Source: Branchiostoma floridae (lineage: Eukaryota > Chordata > Leptocardii > Amphioxiformes > Branchiostomatidae). From it: 64,000 bases of DNA. The DNA lies in assembly GCF_000003815.2 (NCBI RefSeq), contig NC_049989.1:13753918-13817917 (forward strand). The letters run 5' to 3'. Positions 50,301-60,900 of this stretch are shown in pieces. The notes under the pieces are model-generated. The model had not been told where the DNA came from. It searched no databases and saw only the letters and a program-made list of their open reading frames with translations. The translations under genes and the position numbers were made by a program. Within the stretch, counting starts at the first letter, position 1, and each line of letters begins with the position of its first letter.

Positions 50301-52619
50301 TCTACCGCTGCAAGAAAAGCAAATAAATGGAATGAAACCAGTGTCTTTAGACGTTATTAAGTGCCAGGTATCAAGGGTACAAACACGAATTACTAGTACT
50401 TGCCGAAAAATGTAAATTCCTATTGCCTCACTTTTTTTCATACCAGCATCATTGCAGAAGGAAGTCCACTAGACAAATGCAGCTCCCTGGCCGGCCGCTC
50501 CCGTCTTCAGGTGATGGCCAAGGCCTTCAAGACGTTTCACCTGCAGTCCTTGAACCTCCCGGCTAACCTGGCCGAGCAGGGCACGGACGACGCCATGCGG
50601 CTGCCCGGGTACTACTACAGGGACGACGGGCTGAAGCTGTGGCGCGCCACAGAGAAGTACGTCACCGACATGCTCTCACTCTACTACAAGGACGACGAGG
50701 CCGTGAGAGAGGATGAGGAGGTGGGTAGAAGGGTTCATGAATATTTATGAGTATACAAAGTCGCACTGACATGATCTCACTCTACTTCAACCTAGGACGG
50801 CGAGACCGTCAGGGAGGACGAGCAGGTGGGTACCAGGTTTATGAATATTCATGAGTAAACAAAGCCGCAGCTGGCATGCTCCCACTCTACAAGGCCCACT
50901 CTATAAGGACTACAAGGCCACTAGGGGGATGAAGAGGCGGGTACCAGGTTCATGAATATTCATGAGTAAACAAAGTCGCACCTGCATGCTCTTACTCTAC
51001 TACAAGAAAGAGGAAGAGTCAGAGAGGATGAGGCGGTGAGTTCATGAATATTCATGAGTAAAAAGGTCGCTGTACAGTTGACTCGAGGCACATGTTGCTA
51101 AACTTTAGAAATGTGAGTCATCAGACACAAAGGTGAAAACATGTTGTTGTTGTTGTTGTTTACCACAGGTACAGTTATGGATCTGTGACTCACACGATAA
51201 CGGCTTCAACTGGGAGGATAACATCGACCGCGGTGTGCCGCGCATGCTCACATCGCTAGGGGACCTCTGCGAACTGCTCACCATCATCATATTCACCGCC
51301 ACAACTCAGGTAAGGGTCATTGCCTTCTAGCACAATGACGCACAAATAGTTTTCAAAAGATCAAAGATACTTATGAATCGCTAGATACAACTGTAGTTTC
51401 GTTTTCATAGAATACGCACAGACTTAGAATTAGAACACTGCGAAAACGCTGTACGAGAAAACGAAAACACTTAGTCTAATAGAAAGCACCATAAAAACAC
51501 TATATGAGAACACTATATAAGAAACAAGACACTATGAGAACACTTTTAGAGAATACTCCAAAAAAACACTAACACTAAAACGCTGTAAGAGAACAGTACC
51601 AGAGAACACTATGAGAACACTAGTGGAGAACACTACATGAGAACACAAAGAAAACAGTATTCGTACAAGAGAACACAATTTGAGAATACTGACAGAAAAC
51701 ACTATATAAGAACACTTTAAGAGTACTGAGTACTATAACACTGTAAGAAAACATTACAAGATGGTGCTGTTATAGAACACTCTACGACAGCGCTGTAAGA
51801 GAACATGTAGATAATATTTGTATTGTAATGTCATGATAGATAGTTTATCGTTTGTTTCCTTTCTTCTCAGCGCGCTGCCCACGCCAATGGACAGAGAGAC
51901 ATCTACTCCTTCATCCCGAACGCGCCCTGGGCCCTGATGCAGCCCCCTCCTGCCATCAAGAGGGTCAGCTCGGACGATGACATCGCCAAGGTCCTTCCCG
52001 CCAAACCCGCGTCACTGAGACAGGCCGCCCTGGCCAACTTCATCTCATCGTGCGGGGAAGGAGAGGTAGAGAACGAAGAGAGACTGTTTAAACTTTTGTA
52101 ATGTTATTCTTACCGGAGATACAAAACACTATAGATACTGTATATTATGCTTACAAATATGCAAACTCAAGATTGTTTTTTTGGTCTAAAAATCGTCTAT
52201 TTTTAATCCCATCTTCTGCATTGTCTTTGTGATAGCTATTGGGTAGTTGGAAAGCCCTCACTACATTTATTCAAACCAATAAATGAAATGATAACTGTTG
52301 ATTTATCGTTTTTGTTAAACGGTGGTTAGTTATGACAATGATATGAATAGTATATATGACACGCATATATAGGACCCAAGACGTGTAGATATACTGTGCT
52401 AACAAATATATGTGGTGTAATTTTTCTTTCTTCCGCCAGGTGACGCTTGGCAACTTCCCCGAACGCCGTCTGACCGAGGAGGAGGCACAGGAGGTCATCG
52501 CTGATCTTCAGCTCAACCTCCAGCGGATCTCCGAGATCTCGCGAGAGCGCAACCAAACGCTCAAACACCCGTACACCTACCTGCTTCCTGAGAAGATCCC
52601 CAACTCCATAACTCCGTGA
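38375..52619 (+). CDS. Catalase-like / PLAT / lipoxygenase fusion protein (AOS-LOX type), key catalytic residues lost
   Basis: Seventeen exons: 38375-38414, 38904-38983, 40691-40924, 41425-41618, 42665-42853, 44377-44548, 44865-45101, 45721-45894, 46381-46534, 47156-47426, 48574-48802, 49256-49444, 49977-50191, 50447-50720, 51169-51309, 51871-52065, 52440-52619. All have GT/AG borders and consistent phases and give 1055 residues, close to the coral AOS-LOX (about 1066) and in the same domain order. In corals the lipoxygenase part makes an 8R-hydroperoxide and the catalase-related part converts it to an allene oxide. Here the distal catalase His77 and the first two iron ligands (His747, His752) remain. 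However, the catalase-like Asn (Ala147) and heme Tyr (Thr362), and the lipoxygenase third His (Arg932), Asn (Ala936) and terminal Ile (Pro1055), are changed. No stop or frameshift was found, so it is not an obvious pseudogene. Exons are GC-richer than introns, consistent with coding constraint. Function is unknown; loss of both activities is inference. Confidence 0.9.
39040..39225 (-). mobile_element. LINE 3' end, same family as 59890-60180
   Basis: The minus-strand sequence CCAGCTGCTGTCGCGCCGCG, TGCCTGCGAAGCTGGTGTG, then TATATAGATACAGATACTG matches the 3' end of the element at 60100-60180 in opposite orientation. It lies in intron 2 of the fusion gene. Confidence 0.75.
40137..40536. mobile_element. 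CAGGGTTCTCCCCAGA-ended MITE, 400 bp
   Basis: It begins CAGGGTTCTCCCCAGA and ends TCTGGGGAGAACCCTG. Sub-terminal CCCTCCACTATACT is also mirrored. AGATG occurs directly outside both ends (40132-40136 and 40537-40541), a likely 5-base target duplication. It is in intron 2 of the fusion gene, about 150 bases before exon 3. Confidence 0.88.
41808..41925. repeat. Fold-back repeat with about 45-bp arms
   Basis: The left arm GTGACGTCAGCAATGGGTCA is mirrored on the right as TGACCCATTGCTGACGTCAC, continuing through TTGGAAGTC/GACTTCCAA with a few mismatches. The loop repeats TTGGAAGTCGATATCA and TTGGAAGTCAATATCA. Each arm contains the CRE-like word TGACGTCA. It is in intron 4 of the fusion gene. Confidence 0.9.
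42991..43767. other. Assembly gap (777 N) flanked by inverted repeats
   Basis: A run of N inside intron 5 of the fusion gene. Both flanks carry the same transposable element end (42926-42985 and 43842-43902) facing each other, which explains the assembly failure. The coding frame is not interrupted, because exon 5 ends at 42853 and exon 6 starts at 44377. Confidence 0.95.
45721..46534 (+). other. PLAT domain of the fusion (exons 8-9)
   Basis: About residues 383-492, a beta-sandwich that binds membranes or calcium in animal lipoxygenases. Visible are YTVQVRTGKAKDAGTSG at the start, GPIRLNQSSFQPG, SPWYLENVVVTDRRRG and YEFPCHNWVED, the last being the usual end of a PLAT domain (F/Y-x-C-x-x-W). 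This domain shows no obvious decay. Confidence 0.88.
46013..46159. mobile_element. Small palindrome-ended MITE
   Basis: TTTCCACTTTTGCGGGC on the left pairs with GCCCACAAAAGTGGAAA on the right (one mismatch); inside, CAGCCAATCAG pairs with CTGATTGGCTG. It is 147 bases, in intron 8 of the fusion gene. CCAATC/GATTGG words of the same kind appear near 56200-56285. Confidence 0.85.
48089..48420. mobile_element. Fold-back element with CTCGGCCCA micro-repeats
   Basis: The left edge CGACCCTTTACCAACTCGGC is mirrored at the right edge by GCCAAGTTGGTAAAGGGCCG, and CTGGTCAACTCGGCCC by GGGCCAAGTTGACCAG. The left arm also holds several tandem copies of CTGGTCAACTCGGCCCA. It lies in intron 10, ending about 150 bases before exon 11. 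Confidence 0.85.
50669..51070 (+). repeat. Tandem duplication of an exon end plus splice donor (four copies, first is exon 14)
   Basis: The last 50 or so bases of exon 14 (ACATGCTCTCACTCTACTAC onward), its donor GTGGGT and the next 45 bases of intron (including TTCATGAATATTCATGAGTA and ACAAAGTCGCA) recur three more times with spacing of about 95 to 115 bases. Copy 2 has acquired the sequence TTCAACCTAG before an in-frame 30-base segment, 50796-50825, that ends CAG with donor GTGGGT. Copies 3 and 4 are more decayed, but copy 4 keeps a GTGAGT-like donor. Confidence 0.85.
51400..51830. repeat. GAACACTA-rich degenerate tandem repeat
   Basis: Words such as GAGAACACTA and AAGAACACT recur about twenty times with irregular spacing near 20 bases, in intron 15 of the fusion gene. 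It is an old, decayed minisatellite. Confidence 0.8.
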
Positions 52620-54840
52620 TGACACGTAGAAGAGAATGCCTCGGCCCTTGGGGCGTCGCCAAAAATTGGCATGAAAAGTTTATTTGATGATTTTTGAAGC
52701 CATTGAAATTAATAACGATTATTTCACAAATTCTAGCAGTGTGTACGTAGCGCTTCTATGAAACCAGTCAACACAAGTGTCGAAATAAGAATTTGAACAT
52801 ATATTACATTATGTTTTATCATAGCCACTGAATTTACTTATTACGTTATTGTGGAACCATAAAAAATGCTTGCTTTCATATAAAAGAGCCCTCAAAACTA
52901 TTACAACTTGCACAGAAGTCTGTTGATATACGTATGCGTTTCATGAAAAATGCATTTATGGATAGACAAGCATAGAAAAAACGATGATCTTACATGCCGC
53001 TTAATAATGAAATTATTATACTAGCTAAGTACTAGAGCATGATAATGTACAGATACGCATATAAAAACGCAATCAAGTTAATACCTAACACGGTGCACCG
53101 GTGTAAGCTTCGGAAAGCGAAAGGTGCTTTAAACAAAGTAATAATGGTCAATAGAAATATTCATTCTAGAAATAACACTCCAATTAATCAATTTGGATTT
53201 TATTGTGGTAAACAATAATTCAAACCATAATAACACATAATTTTAGGCAATAAGGCAATGTAGTAAGGAGATTCACGGTTCTAAGTACGCATGTGCAACA
53301 GAGTGCATTATGGGTAAGAATGTGAAGGGACCTTGCAAATAGAGCAAAACACGTCTGGACATTGTTATGCAAATCGGACAATATTTGAGACAAGAACTAT
53401 TTACAACTTAGTGGCTATCAACTTTGACGTATTGCCAACAATGCATTGCGTTGCACATGCGTACTTACAATCGTCAACAACCATGCACCCAACGAGGTAT
53501 GGAGAATAAAAGGCGCTCAGTAGAAATGACACTCCCAGCTTTGGTTCTTTTCTTTTAGATGAAAAAACATTCGCTGCTTGAGGCACAATGATATAACTTT
53601 AGGCAATAAAGGCAATGTAATATACTTTGGGGAATTAAGCATTAAACAATGTGGTACTGAGTGTAGTGACCTTTAGCATACTAACCAATGTATGCCAACA
53701 CTTGCTACAATCACGTACAGACAGCAAATGTCTTGTTGAAGGATACTTCCGTTCTGGTATCCAGATAATCCAAATGTAACACTCGACAGAATGTAGATTA
53801 AACTGATAGGAACAAGACGTGTCTGAAAGTGTCTATCAGTACACACTTTAAGAAAAGGATCATATAAACACCGCACTCGGTGTTTATTGTCTTCAATGCC
53901 TGAGAAACTCCACAGACGTGTTTTTCAAAAAGGCAGAAAGACAACGGTTATTTCTGCTATCCTCATGTCTTTGTCTTTGTTATGACATTTACTCTTACTT
54001 GCTCGTTTGAGCAAAAATGTACAATGAATCTAAAGGTGACTTTATTCATCCATTCAATCATTTCATTCATTCATTCAGTCATTCATTGTTGCCTGAGTCG
54101 AGTAATGAAATTGGTCGTGCTATGCCTTTCATCCTGACCTGATTGGTTCGACCTCTGTGTCAACAATTACTAGTATACTAACCACAAGGTCACCGTACCA
54201 CCACATGCAGCTACTGTATGCAGTTCGCAGAGACATATGGGTTCCCCACACATACACACAAGGAGGCGTAGTGCCGAGAAAATTCCAGATGGAATTCGTT
54301 AGATCCCATGACAAAGACACATTGCTACCATGCTCAAGACAGCGAGTCCCGCCTCCACTACATCCACAAAGCACGGAGATATCACGAGCTGTCTGAACCT
54401 CGCGTCACGCGTATCTTCATGTTGCCTACCGCAAGTCCTACAAGGGCCAGCTCGTCAGTATCTGAGGGCCACAACATGACCGTGTATTAAAAGAAATGTT
54501 GCCATAGCCCTTCTCAAGGAAAGCCCTTGACCAAGTTCTAAGGCCACAGCAAGTGAATTTTATGGATGACGTCCTTTGCAGACTCTAAATCTAATGCGGG
54601 TGGAAAACACCAAAATAGATACCATCACTTTCGACAGCTACACTCATGCATGGCTGCCACTCTAATGTCACTTTTACAAGTAAAATCAACGCTACAACAC
54701 ATATTTTCCCATTTTGAGATTCTATCATCATGTTGACCATCTCCCGTGGGAATTTTTCCCTCAAAATCAGGCAGAAATGAGTGAGCGTCATCCATACAAT
54801 TTCCTTGCTGGGGCCTAAATTGAATACAGTCATCAGGTAC
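52620..54840. other. Intergenic stretch between the fusion gene and MSP130
   Basis: No supported exon. A fold-back pair lies at about 53281-53470: TAAGTACGCATGTGCAAC on the left, GTTGCACATGCGTACTTA on the right. The word TTTAGGCAATAA with GGCAATGTA is repeated at about 53242 and 53599. Short CATT repeats occur near 54045-54085. Confidence 0.6.
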
Positions 54841-54967
54841 AAATTAGCGGGGTGGGTTTAATCGGCCAGGCGAGGACAGTAGCGCACTGCGCCGAGGAAC
54901 CGACCGGGAGAGACTGGTGAGAATATTAGGTTTAATAGAATCTTTCACACAACGTTATCGCTCGACA

Positions 54968-57900
54968 ATGGATGTTGTGGTGGCGCTCTTGTTTCTCTAC
55001 ATGGCCCCAGCGTGGATATGCGAGGGGAAAATGGAGCTGAAACCAGTGTCAACAGTGTACGTACCGTTCACTGTGTACGAAGGGGAGGCGTACTACAGGA
55101 TGGGGGTGGGAGCTGCCGAGCAGTGCACGTACGACAAGAGGAACAGGATGGTGTACACTATAGGTAATGGTGGAAACTTTTTTCCTTGACGTTTTGTGTC
55201 ACCGTGTTAGACTATATAGTGATACATTTCCAAACCGGGGCCAGACCGGACTGTTTACTATGGCACTATAAGTGCAACTTCTGATTTTGTCATCTCAGAC
55301 AACATGCTATGATCATCACGTTACCATTTTTCAGTGTCATGTAGGTTTTAGGCTCGTGAAAAAAACGCCACCTTACAGCTTTCTCAGAAGCTGCATGCTT
55401 TATTTTCTAATTGGTAACTTTGAAGCATGACCGATTCTGTTAATCTTCTACGTTCAGGCGAGCAAGGACTGATTAACGTTATCGACATCTCCGATCCTCT
55501 CAACGCCACCTTGGTTCACTCCCAGTTTCTTCCCAACGGAATGGTAAGGTTCTGTCTTCATAGGCCATGTTGATTTGATCGCATGGATGACATGCATCCT
55601 TTGGGAAACCAAAAACCGATGCGAGCGTGCGAATAAAATAAGCTCCCCCCCCCCCAAAAAAAAAAAACTACAACAATTATGAAATGGCCAGGAAGGTTGG
55701 ACAAATGTCTTAACACACTGTCACAGAGTATAGTATACCAAATAATAGATTCTTCTTTGTTCTATTCTTTCACATCTTCTTCTTTGACCTTTGAATTGAA
55801 GTTTGGTATTGTATTACATTAGTAGATGCTTTCCGATATCATTTTCAGTCTACGGCATATAAAGGCTCGTTTTGCAGCTACTCTGTACGATTTTCAGTAT
55901 GGTTAAAAACCTCTTTTGGAATCGACCGAAAATTGATGCGCCACGGATACATGTCATCCATAAAATCATATCAACATGCGGCCTTATTAATTATCGACTT
56001 GTTCAGTAGCTTGTCTTTCTGAGATATAGCAAAATAAGTGCAGATATGTTTCTACTTCCTAACATGTCCCATTCTCCGACGCATATGGACCACAGTCGTG
56101 CCGAAACTCCTTGTGGTCACCTCTGCTGTCTGGAGCACTCAGATCAGTTACTGACCCCCTGCTTATGAATATTAATGAGCTTGCCCTTATATGGGAATCA
56201 GCCAATCAGTGCCCAATCAGACCTTTGCGAGATAACATTAGAAAGCAAAAAGGCCAAGAAAGGCCTATTCTCTGATTGGCTGACAGCTGGTTTGTGGATG
56301 AGGATGAACATGTCCTAGAATCTACATATCTACATGTCTTCCAATTTACGACGCAGAAACCTAATAGTAAAATATATTCACTATTTGAAGAGAGGTCCTT
56401 TTTCCTCCTCTTTTACAGTCATTTCTTGCAATTAACTGAAGCAAGGATAAAAACAAAGGGTTCCGTTTTGAACGGAAAACAGCTTGGTACAGAAACAAGG
56501 GAAGCATTTTTTTAAAGGTTAAACGTTCAAAATTAATATCATCCATGTGGTTTACTTGCTGTTCGTCTTTGTCAACAGCAAGTAAACCATATGGATGACA
56601 TTAATTTTCGCCTGACTTTGAGAAAAAATGAAAGAAATTTCGTTCCCCTTCCCAACTGTTTCCTCTAAAAGAAAACAGGTACAGACCTGGAGGTGTGTGG
56701 AGATGTTCTAGGTGTCAGCATGACTGCGCAGGTCAAAGCCGAACGGGGGTCGGTCCTTATTTACGACTTATACAGACGGGGGAAAAGCAACATGGAGCTA
56801 CTTTACAACATCTCAGGTAACGTTAGATAAATCATTCTTAAGTTTGGTCAGTTTTACATTCAAGATCTAAATATTCTTACAGGCCTGCTGTAAAGCCCCC
56901 TTTACAAATCAAGAATTTAGCTCGGCCGAGTTGTCAGCGAGCTCTAAATTACGAGGAGGTATAACCCTGTAAATGGGGACCAACGCTACAGAGAACTGGA
57001 CAGACAAATCCAGAAAGAAGCTAGGCATGACAAGGCAAAGTGGTTAGAGGAACAGTGTGTCGATATAGAACAGGGCCTGCAAAGCAACAGCACCTCAAGG
57101 AAAGCCTACTCTACCATCAAGAAACTGCGACGAGGTTTTCAGCCTAGACAGAGGAACATCAAAGCAGCTGATAACCGCATACTGACCAACCTACAAAGCA
57201 TTCTTCAAAGATGGAAGGAATACTGCGAGAAGCTGTACAGTGACAATACAGATGTTGGAAACAGCCACAGGACAACAGAGGAAGAGGGGAACTCACCTGA
57301 AAGCGCCACCTTCCCGGAAATCCTAGAGTCAGAGGTGGAAGAAGCGATCCAACGTCTCCCAAAGAACAAGGCAGCAGGTGTAGATGACGTCCCTGCGGAG
57401 CTTCTGAAGACCGGTAACCCAACAATAACAAAGCTGCTGTGTAATCTCTGCAACAAGGTCGTCAGCACTGGTCAGTGGCCGTCTGACTGGGTGAAGTCCG
57501 TCTTCATTACCATCCCCAAGGTACCTGGCACCATTGACTGTTCAGAACACCGCACTATAGCCCTCATATCTCATGTTAGTAAAGTCCTCCTCCGAATCCT
57601 CCATCGGCGTATGGAGAGAGTGGCAGAGCAGGAGTTTGCTGAAGAGCAGATGGGCTTCAGAAAGAGGGTTGGGACGAGGGACCAGATCTTCAACTTGAGG
57701 ATACTGATGGAGAAAGCTAGGGAAAGCAACGTGAAGCTCTTTATGGCCTTCATTGACTACAAGAAAGCCTTTGATTCTGTTAATCATCAAACCTTGTGGA
57801 AGGTGATGGAATCCATGGGAGTTCCAGGGCACTCGGTGAAGTTGCTATGCAATCTCTACAAGGACCAGCAAGCAGCAGTGAGAGTGGAAGATGACCTTAC

Positions 57901-60900
57901 AGAGTGGTTTGTAGTCAGTAAGGGTGTAAGGCAAGGCTGCTTGTTGTCGCCGATGTGTTTCAACTTCTACTCAGAGGCTGTAATGAGGGAATCGGTTGAG
58001 GAACAGCCCAACATTGGTGTCAATGTAAGTGGCAGGATCATCAACAACCTCCGTTTTGCCGACGACATAGCACTGATAGCCACTACACCTGAAGGACTCC
58101 AGGAACTGCTGGACTCCACACACCGCGTCTCTAGTGAGTATCAGCTGGAAATCAGCACCAAAAAGACCAAAGTGATGGCCGTTACCAAGGAACCCACCGT
58201 AGTGACAGTCACCTGCCGAGGAGAGCAACTACAACAGGTCTCTAGTTTTAAGTACCTGGGTTCTACCATGGAACAAACAGCCAGCTGCAGCCATGAGATC
58301 AGCATACGTCTAGGTACAGCTCGGGCAGCCCTCCGAAGTCTAGATGTGATCTGGAAGGACAGATCCCTCAAGACAGCCATCAAACTGAAGGTGCTGAGGA
58401 CTCTTGTCTGGCCAGTGATCACGTATGGCTGTGAGGCATGGACTCTACACGCCAGTGACATCCGCAGGATTCAGGCGTTGGAGATGAAATGCTACAGAAA
58501 GATCCTCCGTGTCAGCTGGACGGAACATCGCACAAATGACTCTGTGTTAGAACAGCTAGGAGTACCTCGAGTAGACAGGACACTGCTAGCAGTGTTGAAC
58601 ATCATAAAAAGAAGAAAACTCCAATACTTTGGTCACGTCACGAGAGCAGGCAACATCAGCACCCACATTCTACAAGGGTCCATCAACGGAAGGAGGATCC
58701 GCGGGAGACCACGAAGGAGGTGGGGCGATGACATCCGGGAGTGGATGGGCATGCCACTGGCTGAGTGTGCTCACAGAGCCAGAGACAGAAGGGAGTGGAG
58801 GAGGCTGATACTGGATGCTACCATAGCCCCCGACCCTCAGACATGAGGATGGGACTAGGTAAGGTAAGGTATAACCCTGATGCCGACGACGAAACTCTAC
58901 CATTTGTTCGTAGGCATCAGGGTCATGCCCTCTTCCTAATTAAGAGCTCGCTGACAACTCGGCCGAGCTAAAATCTTGGATTGGAAAACGGGGCTAAAGG
59001 GACATGTTTTTCTCCATTTGTTTCGGGCGTTTTTTTGTTGTATTAAATTGCTTCTTTTTGATACTACATTTTAGATCCTTTACTTATAGCACAATCCAAT
59101 ACAGGGGCTTTGCTAATCTCCGTCGTTATAGCACCTTTGGCCACACAAGGCCATAACAGTACGGGTACGGGTACTTGATTTTGATAAATGCTAAAAATCC
59201 AGTTGCTCTGATCATCGACTAGTCTCAGAGAAACTTTGAATTCTTTGCTGGCTGTTGTCATTTCGATTCAGTGATCATTTTCACTTTATTTATGTATTTG
59301 TCGTCTCATACTTTCAGTAGAACCAAGGAGACGGTGTTTTTACTTAAAACATCTGCTTTTCTTTAATAGTTGGCTTCCATCCCGACATGCTGCTCTTCAC
59401 CGATGACTGCAGGAGGCTGGTGACGTGTAACGAGGGAGAGGTACGTCATCATTTCCGTGTGGTGCACTCGCGCCGCCTGGCGATTTATTTGTGAACAACA
59501 CTGATAACCATCATCTGTCTCGATCAAGGATGCATGTTTTCACGGATACTACGCGCGTAAACGAAGTACGAACACATTTTTTTTTCGTTGAAACATTTCG
59601 GGTAAAGAACATAACACCATAGAAAGACATGTCTTGCAGTATTGTAAGTTTGATATTTTCATACCTCATGATATGTTTGTTTTTTAATGTCCATATCAAA
59701 GGATGGAGAAGACGCTAATGGAGATTGGAGAAATCCTGAAGGTTCAGTTTCTATCATCGACTTCTACTCCGAGGAGGAAAACGCAACTGAACCGTACTCC
59801 GTCAGGACGGCCTCCTTCCAGAAGTTCGATAGTAGGTGAGTTGGACCGACATTGGTAAAAGCGGAAATAAGCTAGTTCATACTTCCGAGTACGCACGAGC
59901 TGCGACAGAAATTGCGGGCTATATGTCAAAAGGTGAAGATCCTTGACTTGTTCGAAAATTCGTATTTTCCCAGAGCTATCGTAGAGTGGAATTTGTTATC
60001 ACCTAGCACAGTAGGGGCATCTTCTCTGGATAGTTTCAAAGAACGCTTGCAGATAGATGTGCAAAAGTTAGGTGTGACGGATCGTTCAGTGTAATATAAC
60101 CAGCTGCTGCCGCGCTGCGTGCCTGCGAAGCTGGTGTGTTACGCCGAAGGGCGGTTATACCGACTATATAGATACAGATACAGACTTGTAAACAGTTCTT
60201 TTCTCTATCTTTGTATAACAATGTCGACATGTCCAAACGTGATTTGTCTCTGTCACAAGAGCCTTCATAATTGACATACATGTATTACCAACTATAACTG
60301 TTGCCGCGCATTTGTACTCGAAATTCTGAACCTGCTTATATCATAAAAGGGTCTGTTCTGACATAGCAACATTTAAGCCTCCCAACAAAAGACTCACGAT
60401 ACAGCAAGACTGTAACAAATGTTGGGAGAGCTCAATAAACCGATAACAAACATGCAGTCCTGCCCACCTCTGTTAAACGTAGAAATGCGAAAAGTAAACA
60501 TATAAATGCACACATTTGATAGGCATCAAGCCACTTTCTCACTGGTCGAACCGCTAAATACAAGGCTGTCATTGGTTGAATTTCTAATTATGATGGACAG
60601 TCAGGATTGTCCTGCCCCCATAGGGCGGATGAGTACGTAAGGCGAGGCGTGCGGTGGGTGTTCCGCGGCTTCCCTGGTGACGACGAAGAGTTCCAACTGT
60701 CTCAGGAGCTGGAGCCGGAATACGTCACCTTCAACAAGGACGAGACTAAGGCGTACGTCGTCATGCAGGTACGTCATGTCGTCATGCAAGTACGTCATGT
60801 CGTCATGCAGGTACGTCATGTCGTCATGCAGGTACGTCATGTCGTCATGTAGGTACGTCATGTCGTCATGCAAGTACGTCATGTCGTCATGCAGGTACGT

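Larger units (their letters stand above)
47156..52619 (+). other. Lipoxygenase catalytic domain of the fusion (exons 10-17)
   Basis: About residues 493-1055. Conserved landmarks are FLQGVNPSVLQRCDKVP, TSPLALFYVTSAGDFLPIAI, PGPENPIWTP, the helix with HILKTH (His747, His752), RNLPACHPVHKLLIPH, LPGYYYRDDG, FIPNAPWALMQPPP and YLLPEKIPN. The segment that should read Q-H-A-A-V-N-F reads QRAAHANG (residues 931-938), removing the third His and the Asn. The C terminus is IPNSITP where active animal enzymes end in Ile. Compared with the coral enzyme, a stretch after AILDGII is shorter by roughly 15 residues. Confidence 0.88.
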
